DNA of 64,000 bases from Diadophis punctatus similis. Taxonomy: Eukaryota; Chordata; Lepidosauria; Squamata; Dipsadidae. This document shows positions 11,994 to 24,715 of this stretch, one piece after another; position 1 is the stretch's first letter; every line of letters starts with the position of its first letter. The stretch lies in NCBI GenBank assembly GCA_023053685.1, contig JALIGW010000004.1, forward strand, positions 85,970,749 to 86,034,748, in the 5' to 3' direction. The notes below the pieces were generated by a model. It was not told the origin of the DNA and did no database searches. It saw only the letters and a list, made by a program, of their open reading frames with translations. Both the position numbers and the translations under genes were made by a program.

Positions 11994-13230
11994 AAGGATC
12001 GCTAGACGGCTATTTTGTTTACATCATTGTAACTTCAAACTGTTCTTAAACAAAGCGGTTGGTAAGCGAGGGTGAATGAACCATCCTCCTCTCTTCCCCA
12101 GTATTTTCAGGCCACACTCAAAGAAGGTGCACTTCCCTTGAGGGATGCACATAGTCCTTCTGAATGTGTGGAGAGTGAGTGTTTTTTTAAAGAGAGGGGG
12201 GGGAGGGGGGGAGGGAGGGAGGGAGGCTAGGGAATATCTATTTTTCTCTGACTGAGATGATATCCCAAAGCATGAGTCACTCTTACTTCTTCTACTTCTG
12301 GAGACCCTCCAAAGCTGTCCTGAAGGAGAATCTAATTGCCGAAATTTATTCATTATTCAGTGAAAAGCCAGACTGAAGCGTTGTGATGGCAGCCAGACAA
12401 CTGGAGTTTACAGGGGGGCTGAAAGGCAGCCCCGAGGAAGGTAGAGCAGCTAGTATTGGTTTACTTTTACTTTACATGTCTAACTTTTAAACATTTTAAT
12501 TTTTCTTTCAGGGAACTAATAAAAACCAAACAAGCATTTTAGATTTAGCCCTGACTCAAATTGGGTGACATTCATTTGTCTAAGCAAAGTTGGACTCTTT
12601 GTGGCTTAAACTAAACCTTGAGGTCTGCAATATCCACAATCTCCAGATCGTGACCCCTTTTTTGGGGTCACCCTGTGGACACCTGAGTAGCTCTGAGGTG
12701 ACGCACTGCCATGCGGCCTGATGCTCTCCCAAAGAGTTGTCTCCTTGAACTAAAAGCAGGACTACTAAAAGAAGACTCTGCTTTTGATTGACACTCCTTT
12801 TCTTGACTGACAACTTTCCACCATGTGCCCTTTCTAATAAAGCATGTGTGTGCACGCACACGCACAAACACATACACACTATATACATGGTTAGGAATTA
12901 ACCAAGATATTAAGCAGAAAAGTGGTGAACAATAGATCAGCACAGAAGTGAAAGCAAACATTTTGGAATGTAGAGATTGAGATAGTGGCGACATGGAGGG
13001 ACAAAATGAGAAGGACAACCCTATTAAAAGCCACACACAAAAGTAGCATTCTTTTTGTGTCATTTCATAGCTTACAGCAGCCCTCATGCCAGTGGACAAG
13101 GCTTCTGGGCATGGAGAGAAACCTGACCTTAGGCTGATCCCATCTGCAGGAAGGACCATGGGTGGGCCTAGAAGGGAGGGGAAGGAAAACAACATTGGCA
13201 CTTGGGCTCTTAGGATTGAGGGAGCTGGCG
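11994..13230. other. Single-copy stretch with short G- and CA-rich runs
   Basis: A G-rich run lies at 12196-12225 and a CA-like run at 12845-12880. The 241-codon minus frame at 12668-13393 crosses it but has no domain, and its first part is the arm of the fold-back repeat, so it is not called as a gene. Confidence 0.45.
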
Positions 13231-13302
13231 TCCACACAACTCTGAAAGAAAGTTGTTCTGTTTTGTGTTTTTGGAGATTCTCCGTCATCCAGGTCATGGT
13301 TG

Positions 13303-13400
13303 TCCCAAAGGTGCTTTTTAAAAAGGCAACTGGACTTGTTTTTCCTAGTTTCCTAGTTTTTCCTACAAGCCCAGTTGCCTTTTGAAAAAGCACCTTTGGA
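13303..13400. repeat. Fold-back element, copy 1
   Basis: An inverted repeat with arms of about 40 bp (13305-13345 and 13363-13399) around a short spacer. The arms contain 'aggtgctttttaaaaaggca' and 'actggacttg'. The same arm sequence recurs in the larger fold-backs at 57893 and 63031. The upstream flank 'ggagattctccgtcatccag' is shared, inverted, with the flank of the 57893 copy. Confidence 0.75.
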
Positions 13401-14190
13401 TTCTGTTTATAAACAGTTTATATACTGTTAGAGGCTGATAGTATACAGAAGAAACAACTCAATGTCCATTTGAATTAACCAAAATAGTATTTGGGCAACC
13501 TGACCTAGCAGAAATGTTTTTACATGTGATTGGATTTTTTCTCCCCTGCTCAACTCCCTGAGGTCCAATCAAACTCTATTATAATTAAAGTGAGTTTCGC
13601 TATTGACGTCATGTTGGTTGAACCCTGTTTGAGGTTAAATTCAGTATTAATCCCTCCAAATTTTATGTTTTCTTTCTGCAGCAGCTCCAAGCCTATTGCA
13701 ACTCCAGAAGACCCGACCAGCCTCCTGGGTCTCCGTTATGGAGTTGACGTCTCCATGGGACACACATTAACACGAGAGCTGATGAAGGGATGTGAGTTTC
13801 TTAGATTCTTCCACGCAGAGTGCAAGATCCATTACAAAGTAGCATGAACAGCAAGGAAGACTAGAGCTCTCTGTTTAATCCTTAGCAGGTGGGTGTCCAC
13901 ATGGACGTCACTCTCATGCATCAGTAGTGAACCTCAAACATGACCCCTTCTTCGGTGAGAGAAGGATAATTCTTCTGCCATGTTTATTTTAGCCCGTGCT
14001 CCCATTTTGAAGGGGAAACATTCAACCGTGCTAAATAGTTGCAAGTTAAAGTAACAGATGTGTGAAGTGACTTGCATCCTTGGAAGCAACTCTAGCTAAC
14101 AGCTTCCTTTTTGTCCAGCTCTGTGGCATGCAGATGTTTGTGCAATAAAAAACAGTTTTAAATTGACAAGGGCCTGCTGGGTATGTTTGA
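13401..14190. other. Single-copy stretch
   Basis: Nothing is recognised. The 105-codon plus frame at 13530-13847 lacks any recognisable domain. Confidence 0.45.
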
Positions 14191-14195
14191 TTCTA

Positions 14196-14332
14196 AACAA
14201 TCAGGAACACTGGAAGTTTTAAAGAAGAGATTAGGCAACCATTTGCCTGAAATGATATAGGGTTTCCTGCTTGAGAGATGGGTTGGACTAGAAAACCTCC
14301 AGGGTCCCTTCCAACTGTGTTATTCTGGTATA
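14196..14332 (+). mobile_element. CR1 LINE 3' end fragment
   Basis: A short, mutated copy of the last CR1 ORF2 codons plus 3' untranslated region ('ttgcctgaaatgatataggg', then 'cctccagggtcccttccaac'). The site homologous to the MITE insertion site is empty here (14255-14262). Confidence 0.75.
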
Positions 14333-16623
14333 TTACAGTATTTTTTCCCCATTTTTCTGCCCTTGACTTAACCATATGGTACAAAAATGCCACCGTTGAA
14401 GCCTTCGAAGATGCTAATTGATGATTGATGAGGTGTCCAAGACCAAAGTGAAAGCTGCAAGATCTATGGAGCATCCTCCTCAAACGCTCCATCCAGATTT
14501 CCTGGTAGGTGTAAAGGCTGTTATATTCATCAGCTCTTGCAGCAAACAAACAAAAAACCCTCCGTCTGATCTAAAAGCCATCATGGGATGCTTAAGAGGT
14601 TTCCTAGGTGTCTGATTGCTTAAGCATTTGCACACCCTGCATGACACGGTATAATTTTAGTGACACACTTTCAAATAAAGATCAAGTGGGCCACTTAGCT
14701 TCATGCTGCTTTTCCCATCTACTGCTAATTCTGTTTGTTTTGGGGGAACTTTCATGTCTCTTGGCCCACAGGTGGCTTTTCCACTTAGGGCTACAGATGG
14801 TGGAGCGATGTCCTGATATAAACATGAAGTGGCTCTCTGGCTATTCCTTCCTGTTCACCTAAGGCTAAGAAGTTGACCAAAGAATCCGCCTGGTATTTCT
14901 ATCAGTTCAAAAGATGAACTCTCAAAGAACTCTGATGAGGATCCAGATGCAGTATGTGGAATCCACCTGGACATGTTGATAACCTTAATAAAATATTTTT
15001 GCCTTCCTGTCAGATAGATTATGTGTTTTATTTGACAAAGAGCACTATTCTTAAATTCTCTTCAAATGTTGCTTAGCATAAAAATGTTTAGCAAATTTCA
15101 CTCTCAGGAACATGTCTGTTTTACAAGTCATAATATCTGATGAGAATGGAAAACTCAGTTGGAGTCATGATCTGTACCATCATTTCCACAGAGAAGGTAC
15201 AAAAAGTTAAATTTGAAATGGATGTAATAAATTGGTTTCCCATATCCAACATCCTTGTTAATGAGACAGCAATATTGTCAACCCATGAACTGAATTAGGA
15301 TAAGCAAAAAGGCATTGGGTTGAACCAGAGAAGTTTAATTGAGCTTGGAGCCCATTGAAAACAAGAGTCAAGCTAACTAAATTCATCCCTACCTCCCCCA
15401 AATGGAAGGTAACCAGTCTTATGCTGACACAACCAGGAAGTGTGGATCAGGTCTTGGACTCTGACCCCCACCCCCCAATGGAAGATCTGTTTCCAAAGGC
15501 ACCCAGAAGGGTCACTCGGAGTTCCCTAATAATTTGAACCCTGAACTTTCCATTTTCATCCCTCATCTTTAAGGGAAAGAAGACTGGCAAACTCAGGCAA
15601 CAGTTCTGCTTTCTGACCAAGATGTAGGAAGTTGCAGGAGACCATTTGTCAGGTCTTATTGATGGGTGGTTGGGTTTTGGTGGATGGAATTTGGTGGATG
15701 ATTAAAAATGAGAGATATCACAGGAGATTTCCCCCAGCTTCAATCCATCCAAAATTCCAGAAAGGGGGACGAAATTCCACTGCTGAAATTTGGCCTGACA
15801 GCTGTGGTTTGCTCACTCTAAGGCAATGAGGTAAGGAAAATGTCATAAGACATCCAGATGTTGGACTAAACAACCCTTACTGTGATGTCAAAGCTGAACA
15901 TCTGTCCTCTTCACATCTCATCTATTCTTTTTAGAAAGAGTCAAATTCGGAAGAAATAAAATTATTTGACTTGTAAAATAGAGTTTGAATTAATATAAAA
16001 TATGTACTGTTAGATACTCAGAAAAGGTTCATGATCTCACTGAAAGAAGTCCAAGTTTTAAAATGTCTCATAAATGTAGATAGAAGATGATAACTCAAAT
16101 ACTTGGAAGAAAGGACTGCAGAAACTGACAGTAATGTTAATTCTGCTGTCATGAGGGATGGAATAAAATATCTTAACATCTTAATAAAAATTAGTCTATC
16201 CAAACCCTAGATCCAGACTAAAAAAATATCTAAAATTTCATATTGTCCAGCTAAAAAGTTCTTAACATTTTTCTCCTTTATTTTTTTTCCCCTGGAGAAC
16301 AGCAAGAAAAGAAGAATGGCTATTTTAACATTATTGTTTGCAGGTTTTGTTTTGTTTATTGTTTTTGTTTTTGCCATTTTTGGGTAAGAATCAGAAAGAA
16401 AGAGACAGGAAAAAAATGGAGGGCAGCAAGATGGAGCTGAGGAAAATTATTATTTGTTGCTTTTTCCATTATGAATTTCAAAAATTGTTGGTTTTGCTTG
16501 GACTAAGCTAAGGCATGAGTGACCTGGAGTAGGACCTCACAACCTATATGAGATTGTAGCTATCACACCAGCTGTAACTACACAAAAGCTCTCCTGGCCA
16601 CAGTTACCTCTGGTCTTTGAGCT
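14333..16623. other. Single-copy AT-rich stretch
   Basis: No gene or family is recognised. It ends at the left target duplication of the L1 insertion. Confidence 0.45.
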
Positions 16624-16637
16624 CCAGAAGGGTTTTC

Positions 16638-17970
16638 TTTTCTTTTTTTAAATAATTTTTATTAAACTTTTTTTTAAAAAAAAGATTTTTACAATCTTCT
16701 TATTTGACATTTATCCCATATCCTTTTACATCCATTTCCAATCTGTTTGTCCCTCTTTTCTGTTACAATTAACTATACATAGATATCCTTACGTAATTTT
16801 CTTTTTATATTAAACAACAATATTTTCCTTTCTTTTCTATCAAATTTACAATAATGCTATTAAATACAAAGATATTTCATTTTTACAATTCCTTAGCACC
16901 TTTCAAACTTCTATACCTTCTTAATTTTATTCATTCATGACCTATCCATCTATTATTTAACCATTTATACCAATCGGCCCATATCTTGTAATAATCTGAT
17001 TCCTCTTTATCATTCATTTCTTGTGTGAGCCTGTCCATCTCTGCACACTCTAAGATTTTTTTGATCACACACTCCCCTGGCGGTATTTTATTGTTCTTCC
17101 AATTCTGTGCAAATGTTATTCTTGCTGCTATGATAATATGTAGAATTAAATATTGGATCTTTTTGTCCTGGTTCCCTGTGAGTATCCCTAGTAAAAATAG
17201 TTCCGGTTTCATTTCTATGTGTTGGCTAGTTATCTCTTCAATCCATTTCTTTGTCCTTTGCCAGTATTGCTTTGCTTTGGGACATGACCACCACATGTGG
17301 TAGTATGTTCCATTTTTGTGTTTACATTTCCAACATTCTGGCAAAGTGTTGGGGTAGATTTTTGCAATCCTTGCTGGCGGAAGGTGCCATCTGTAAAACA
17401 TTTTATAAATGTTTTCTTTGTATGCAACAAATTTCGTCATTTACTCCAGACCTTCTCCCATTTCTCCAATTCTATGTTATAACCGAAGTTTTGCGCCCAA
17501 GTTAGCATAACCTCTTATACAATCTTTTCTTCCATCTTAGAGCTCAACAAATAGTTATAGAATTTTGTAATCATTTTATCCTCCAGTCCTAATATTATCT
17601 TGTCTAATTCGTTTTCTTCTTTCTGAAATCCATATTGTTCTGCAACTTTTTTATGTCTAGATTTTATTTGTAAGTACGGCCACCAGTCGATTTCTATGCC
17701 TTGCACCTTTAGTTCTATTCTTGTTTTCAACTCTCCTTGTTCCTTTAGTAATTCTTTATATGTCTTCATTTTATCCATATCCAATAGGTTTGGGTACATT
17801 AGTGCTTCCATTGTTGAGAGCCAGGTAGGTATTTTGTTACAATGATTTCTTTTAATTTTTAACCAAACTTGTATGAGTGCGTCTCTAATTAGGTGTCTTT
17901 GGAAGTAATTATGAGTCTTACTTTTACCATCCCACAGAAAGGCATGCCAGCCTCTCTGGGGATCGTGTCC
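16638..17970 (-). mobile_element. 5'-truncated L1 LINE with 14-bp target-site duplication
   Basis: The minus strand encodes the C-terminal third of an L1 ORF2. One open segment (17811-17515) covers the region after the reverse transcriptase. A second (17440-16931) has the L1-typical Y-R-W-x-L-P-P-A-R-I-A-K-x-Y, the C-W-x-C pair, and the H-M-W-W-S-C-P motif near residues 48-54, and ends N-N-R-W-I-G-H-E. An in-frame TAA at 17517-17515 and a one-base shift near 17440 break the frame. A poly-T stretch at 16638-16680 is the reversed tail. The 14 bases 16624-16637 recur exactly at 17971-17984, a clean target duplication. The copy is inactive. Confidence 0.92.
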
Positions 17971-17984
17971 CCAGAAGGGTTTTC

Positions 17985-20670
17985 AATGTATCCTCCAGTT
18001 CTCCATTTGGAAAAACAACGAAAGAGAGGGAGAAGATTCCACAGAGATCTTTTTAGGAAAGAAATATTAAAACATTTTAGAGATCGTTATGCATGTTTTA
18101 GCATAGGATGCACAAGCTTACGAGAAAATCTGCATACTTGTAAACATTATTTATTGGGTGTTTGGGGTAATCATCAGAAGATGAGGAACGTGTGGCCATC
18201 AGAGCCAGTTTAGGAAGGACAACTAAAGGCTTCCATTAAGGTTGTTAGAAAGTCATTCTTTGTTTCCTACTAAAACTATAAATAAAGCTTCTTTCTTAAC
18301 ACACGTATGAGGAAAACGTTATCTTTTGTTAAGTTTATATTACTATGATAAATTCTTTTTGCAGAAGACAGTTTCACCCATCAAAATTGCACAGCTTTCA
18401 AAGATGAACAGCCTTACTTATCTGTACTTCTGCTACTTCTTCCCTCTATTTCCCTTCAGGAAAGAAAGGTTAATACCTGACTTAAAACTGGAAAAGCAGA
18501 AGCACCACAAGTGAAGGCAATGATAGAGGTAGGGAGAAAAAGATTGTGCCTTGCAGTTCTAACTCTTCATTGTGAAACCATTATTCTTCCCCAGAGTTTG
18601 TTATAATACAGCCTATAGACTGAGCATTCCTCTATGGATTTGGCGTGGTATGTGTGTTTGTGTGTCTTTGTATGTGTGTGTTTTGCATGTGTGTGTGCGA
18701 GCAAGCAGAACAAATTTTAGATTAGCTCTAAAGTGCCTTTATGGTGCATTTGTGAGTTGCTATCGTTTGTCACTCATACAACCGATGTCAAAGATTTTGC
18801 TGTGTATCAACAGAGCTGATCACTTCGGTTGGTGGACAGAAAGCATCTTTTGTGAACTTGACTGGAGCCGTGCCAGAACAGTCCCCCGTGTCATTTTCAG
18901 CAATGCTCTTCCAATAACGCCCTTCCCTGAATCATCTTTGGTAAACCTTTCAGCTTCTAAAAACAACAGGTCTGTAAAACAGAATAATGGCCTGTTTCTC
19001 AACAGAAGACAACAAGGGGACGGGGTTCGTAACTCATTCGATTACAGGAATGGGAAGTCAGCCAAGATCTGCAGATCGGATTAAAAAACTGGAGAGAGAA
19101 ATGAAAGAGAAAAATGCAGGATTGTTTTGGCATGCCCCGGCTTCTGCTGTTCCTGACATAGCACACGGGGCAAAAACTATGAATGCTGGATTGTTTTAGG
19201 CTGTTTCCCCCAATGCTTGCAAAATGGTCTACCAGCAACAGTACGGTGCTGCTCTTCCTGAAAGTAAAATATTTAAATGCATGATATTAGTAAGTGTCAA
19301 AGATTTGACACTTTAAATCGAATAAACCTGGACTGTTTCAGACTATCAAAATACATGCATGTCTGTATACACCACTAAAGGTCCCAATTGAAGTGATTGA
19401 TTGAGTTCATTTGGCTCAAGGTTCCAAGTTGATTCCAAGAAGAATCCACATGCATATTAGGTGTGTACAAATGTGTTCTCCAAATGGGAATTATATTGTC
19501 CATTTTAAGGAATTGAATATATTTAAGTACGAGTAGAAACTGGGAGAAATATAGTATTTTTCTGAAAGTGATCACAAATCCTTTGCTATCCAAGAAGTCT
19601 TTATATTTCCTCGTTTTTCTAGGTTTTTTCCCCCTGTATTGTTGCTTCAGTCTTCAATACTTGTTTCTTTTTAACAACAATCATACCTGGTTTATTATGG
19701 GCTCAATGCTTATCAGGATGTAGTTGGAAGCCCCCTTAACGTTTTCATTGCCCCCCCCTCCTCCTCCTCCTCCCCCTCCCCCTCCCCCCTCCTCCTGTGT
19801 TTATTCATCACCACCCCACACCAAGAGACTTGAAGGAAAAGCCCGCTAATAGTGATTAAAAAATAAAGCCACCCTTGAGCCCCATTGACTCTTGGCAATT
19901 GCCATGGATGGTCTTATTATTTCTCAGAGTTTTATTGCCATCCCCTTCTCTCAACCTCTGCCTGGCCTCCCCAGCCCTGGGGGTTTTGCAATGTTCTCCT
20001 AGTCAAGGACTAATTCTGCTGCTGGGCTTCTGCAGAGTTTACACCCATCCATCCATTAACTGTAACCAGCACAAAACACAAAAAAAGCATCCCCTCTTTT
20101 TCACGTTTCCAGATGAGCCTGAAAAAGAGATCCCGCTGCTTTAGGAATCTCCTTATTAAAATTAATGGATCTCTTAAGGCAGCCAACATATTTTTTCCCA
20201 AACCTGATTGAAATCCTGGAGAGAGAGAGAGAGAGATTAAAAGGCTTTAAGGAATAGCCTTGGAAGATAGAAGGCTTTATGCCTCTTTGCTGCCCACTTG
20301 TGACCATCTGGATTTTTTCAGCCCCAATCTGGTAGATTGGTATGGTGTCCATTAGTCTGAATTGTTTGTTTGCTTATAAAATTTATTGGCTGCCCATCTT
20401 CCCCTGGGCTAATTCCAGGTGGCTTACAGTCATTATTATGACTGCAACAAGAACCTATCTCAATTTAAATATTTAATGTTCTAATAATTTGTTCTATTGT
20501 CTCTGCATTTTAGTGTAACAAATTTATATCTGTTCTTTTACTTAGAATAATTTTTAATATTTAATAAATAATATTATTTATTTAATATTTTTATTTCAAG
20601 ACTTTGCCAGCTGATCGTGATCAAGAAACTGAATGAAATATTTCTCTCTGCGATACTCTGAGGATGGAAA
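17985..20670. other. Single-copy stretch
   Basis: It contains a GT-rich patch (18645-18705), a CCT-rich run (19749-19797) and a GA run (20222-20237). The 170-codon frame at 18572-19084 shows no domain. No gene is recognised. Confidence 0.45.
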
Positions 20671-20677
20671 GACTTCC

Positions 20678-21300
20678 GTTTTCAAATTTTTATTAGTTTT
20701 ATCAGAATATAAAATACAAAAGAAAATGAAAACAATGGAAAACTAAGGGAGGAAAAAGGGAAGAGGAGAAAGAGTAAGGTAGAACCGCAACAACACACAG
20801 GCACACAATAGATACAAACCTAAGGTAAACCACTCCAAACTCAACTGCAGAAAATACGACTTCAGCAACAGAGTGATCAATGCCTGGAATGCACTTCCTG
20901 ACTCTGTGGTTTCTTCCCCAAACCCCCAAAACTTTAACCTTAGACTGTCTACAGTCGACCTCTCCCTGTTTCTAAGAGGTCTGTAAGGGGCGTGCATTAG
21001 CGCACCATCCCTGTCCTACTGTCTATTGTCTAAATTTACCTATACATAGTTTGCTTTTGTTTATGTTTATACCATACCTGTTATCTTGTATACGTTTTGA
21101 CAAATAAAATAAATAAATAAATGAAGAAGGGGAAAAGAAAAAAAAAGCATTGACTTCCGACTCTAGCATAGTAGAAGATCATATCATCCTTTTACTTTTG
21201 CTTTTACCCAGTAATGTGTCCTAGCCATTTCTGTAACAACAAACCTATCTAATCAGCAATCCCAATATCGAAGTTTTGCTTTTCTGACACAAGCACAAAA
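20678..21300 (-). mobile_element. Possible L1 3'-end remnant split by a LINE insertion
   Basis: The A/T-rich 'aaatttttattagttttatc' at about 20687 and the 'aaagcattgacttccgac' stretch after 21145 resemble the reversed 3' end of squamate L1s as I remember them. The L2-like LINE at 20775-21121 sits between them. This is tentative. Confidence 0.3.
20775..21121 (+). mobile_element. L2/CR1-superfamily LINE 3' end, (AAAT)n tail
   Basis: The plus strand reads R-K-Y-D-F-S-N-R-V-I-N-A-W-N-A-L-P-D-S-V-V-S-S, the conserved C-terminal end of CR1/L2-type ORF2. A stop, a 3' untranslated region with 'ggggcgtgcattagcgcacc', and an (AAAT)n tail at 21099-21121 follow. It is the same family as 2297-2715 and 26496-26722. 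It is 5' truncated. Confidence 0.75.
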
Positions 21301-22283
21301 TCCAGAAGTTGCGGAAAGACTTTCCAGAAAAGGAGTAAAGGAAGTGAACAGCAAGTGTGGCAACAATCATTGTATAGTTGATGAGCATCAAAAGAGATGG
21401 AGAAAGGCTGAAATTGGGGACGTTTCTCTACTTCTCTCAAAGTATCAAAAAATGTAAAGACGAAATGAAGGAAATTTTGTTTCCTGTTTATACAAGCCCA
21501 CGTGAGAGGAACTACTCACGTGGTTCTTTATTAAAGGAGGAATTTCATAAAATGACCCAACAATGGAGAATGACATAGTTCTTGGCCTTCCCTGCCATGT
21601 CCATCATTACACAACCGTATATCACAAAGTGAGGAAAAACAAGACCTTCTGACCATGGGGAGCTCCACCGATGGTCAACGGTTTGGCCTATGAAGTTTCA
21701 GAGGAGTCCCCAAAATTAATGAGCTCCCACATCTGGCCTGAACGCATCTTTCATTCGTTGTAATGTGAATAAATGAAGACATTCATCATGAAGCACGCAA
21801 TAGAAACCGTGTTCTTCTATTGATATAATTAAATACTCATTGAGGGCTAAACGCCTAATAGCTTCCAGACACTTTTATTCCATGCCAAAATCCAGTGACT
21901 CTGTAGTCATATGTTCCTAGTCAGGACCATTGTGAATCTTCTCCAATTTCTAAACATTTATTGCTGGTGCAGTAATAATAAACATCTTGCATTTATAAAA
22001 CGTAATGTTGCCTCGCATTTTTCATTTTCAAAGAATGTGGATCACATTGTCTAATAGCTCTCACATGTCCAGGGCACCCACAAATAATTTGTCTCCAGAG
22101 CAGAGTGTTAATATGACACCTCAAGGACAGAACCTTTCGAGATGCGAGAAGATTCAGAGCAGAGTTTGAAAAGCTTTGTGTACTGCAGCAACTACTGAAT
22201 GGAGAAGCACACCCAGCTGAGATTCTGGATTGCATTACCCCTTTTCCTCATAACTTTCTTAAATGACAATGATGGAAGGTGCC

Positions 22284-22284
<1 letters not shown>
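21301..22284. other. Single-copy stretch
   Basis: No gene or repeat family is recognised. Confidence 0.45.

Positions 22285-22346
<62 letters not shown>
22285..22346. repeat. (CA)n microsatellite
   Basis: About 30 units of CA without interruption. Confidence 0.95.
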
Positions 22347-22348
<2 letters not shown>

Positions 22349-22487
22349 CATGCCTCTTTCTCTTGAGGTATTTGCATATGGTCCTACATTCCTTTAAAAC
22401 TGGTTGTTGATTACATTTATTATTTCTAGTCAGCCCTAGTTGCCAATTCTTTGGCTAATAGTAACTTTCTGTATTTGCCTTGGTAAA

Positions 22488-23282
22488 TCTATATATATAT
22501 ATAAAAGCGAAAACCACTCATGCATTAATCATGAAATCTCCAGGACCGTAAAGCCTACAAACTTGAAATTTGCCACGTATGTTCCTCTTGCCTTCTAGGT
22601 GCTCACTAAGAAAAGATTTTTCAAAATGACCATTGGAGCATTAGTATTTCCTATATTATTATTAACATGCTCTGATGCTAAGGAGTTCTACTCCCCCTCC
22701 CCACCTGAAAAGAAATCTGATCCAAATGCAAAACACAAGCAGAGGAGTTTCAGTTTCACTTTCGCTTTTGCTTTCACAGCAGCAAACAACTTTACTACAG
22801 AACACTTGAGCTAAGCCACACCCAGGCTCCTTCCTGTCTGCTTGATCACACAGCAAATACTGTTTGAGTTTCCAAACACCCCTCAACTCTCTCACACACT
22901 GACAGAACGCTAGCCACATGAATACCGATGGATGCTGGTAGGCAGAGGCAGATTTTTTTCCCTTATTTTCCTCCTCAGTTCAGATGAAACTGTTCCTTCT
23001 ACTGTAACATCAGTTAAAGGGAAAAGAGGCAAAAAACACAGGAAAAAATTTACCGATGGGCAAGCCACAACAAGAAGGGGATAGGATGGGGGAGGCTTCT
23101 GTGGGGCAAGCCTGAGGGAGAGAAAGGGATAGGATAGGGGAGGCTTCTGTGGGGCAAGCCTGAGGAGAGAAGGGGACAGGAGAGGCCCATCATAACTCCT
23201 CATTAATTTTCAAGCTGTAAGTGTCAATTTATCAAGTCCGATCACATAGTTCCGTAGCGGAGCATGGGTATATTTAGCTAGT
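22488..23282 (+). mobile_element. Non-autonomous Helitron, 795 bp
   Basis: It starts with TC after an A, runs through 'tatatatataaaagcgaaaa' and the block 'agcctacaaacttgaaattt' that I recognise from vertebrate Helitrons, and ends CTAGT (23278-23282) after 'agcatgggtatatttag'. A small hairpin, TCCG-tag-CGGA (about 23251-23261), sits about 20 bp before the end, as Helitrons require. There are no terminal inverted repeats and no target duplication, also as expected. No Rep/helicase coding is present. A roughly 48-bp segment is tandemly repeated at 23072-23165, with a partial third unit after it. Confidence 0.85.
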
Positions 23283-24715
23283 CTACAAACTAAAGGAAAA
23301 AGCTACCCATTGTCTATAAATCTGAAGGTACTTCTTGTAACAATTTTATTTCCATGCAGAAGATGGTATTTAAAAAAAAACAAATTATTTGGAGTACGAA
23401 TATTTGTGTGCTTTATTTCCACAAATGAAGATTTTTTTTAAAGTGATTTGAAAGAACAGCCAGATCTATCAGTCTCAAAGACACAGAATAAAAGCATGTA
23501 AAAGTATGTCTTTAAAATGAATTCCATGGTACAGTCAAGCTGAAGCCGTATGCTCCACGTGGTTCTCATACCTCATAATAATTTACTATTCCTCAAGCAC
23601 TTAATGTATAGAGAAAGCATTACATACCCGATAAAATGTACAGAGGAAACTTTTCCCATCAGCTTAGAAATCTCATAAAACAAATTATTTGAGTAACAAC
23701 GAGATAGAAAAAGGGTCTGGGTTTGTCTATGTGGATGAAATGAGATGTAAATTAAAAGCAAAGATATTAATATTTATAAATGAATAGGTTTATTGGAGAA
23801 AATGGCATGCATACAGTATATTTATTTTAGCCATCTCCTCTTTGAAGGTGTGGACCAATAAAATACAACCTGCTTGACTTTCCCAAATGCAGGACAGATT
23901 TCTGTTGGATAAATTTATATTGGGGTGAGTGGTGAATCCTCTTTCCATGTCCTATAAAAGAGGCCCACTGGCTATGTGAGCATTTTTAGACTAACTTTGT
24001 TTTAGGAAACTAAGTTCAGGTCACCTCTTCTGTCTTGAGAAATCAGTTGGATTTTTTTGTAGGAAAAGACAGAAAACGTCCAGGTTGTGTTGCATTGAGC
24101 ATCCTATTGATCCGTGAACTGTCCAAACTCACTTGCAGAGAATTAGTGGCAAACCATTTCATTTCCTTCATCTAAATCATTGAAATATTAGCCACTCACT
24201 TGGAGTCTGGAGTCTGCACACCATTTAAAGGAAATTCTGAATTGGATACTGACTTATTATTTTAAAAATTGAGGAAGTCATTCTAATATATTAGCAGGGC
24301 TTTTCTGGCAAGAGATGGTGAGGGCAGAGACTATATATAGCCTGTTCTTAATGCTGCCTCACGGTTTATTTATATCCATTTCCTTCCCTTTCTTGAGGGT
24401 CTCCCGTTCCAACAAAAGGCTCACCAGAGTTCACAAAGTCATTGTCCTCACCTTAAATAAAACAATGCACACCAATGCTGTACATTCCCAGGAACTTCTC
24501 CTCCTCCCCCTCATTGGACTTCAGATATGATTGTCAATGTTTCACTTGGACTTTTATCTGTAAATCAAAGTTTTGCTGCAAATGATGTGATTTACTTTAA
24601 TTAGGTAATTATACGAATAATGTAAGTAATGTATATTGAGGCAAGATACACACTGTAAATCTGAATTCCTGTCTCCTATAAACTATTTGTTAAATCAAAG
24701 TTTTAGAGAACCAGA
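23283..24715. other. Single-copy AT-rich stretch
   Basis: Nothing is recognised. Short open frames have no family. Confidence 0.45.

Noticed and set aside
12668..13393. 241-codon open frame on the minus strand, one of the longest in the window
   Set aside because: No domain or family is recognisable. Its first part is translated fold-back arm sequence and its middle includes a CA-rich run. There is no splice or promoter context.
18572..19084. 170-codon plus-strand frame
   Set aside because: It includes a GT-rich patch translated as V-C-V repeats and no recognisable domain. It is most likely chance.
22599..22814. 71-codon frame in the Helitron starting like a signal peptide
   Set aside because: It lacks Rep or helicase motifs and covers the conserved non-coding part of a non-autonomous element.
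23072..23185. CRISPR-like repeat
   Set aside because: Only two full units lie directly adjacent, with no spacers. The sequence is in a eukaryotic Helitron.
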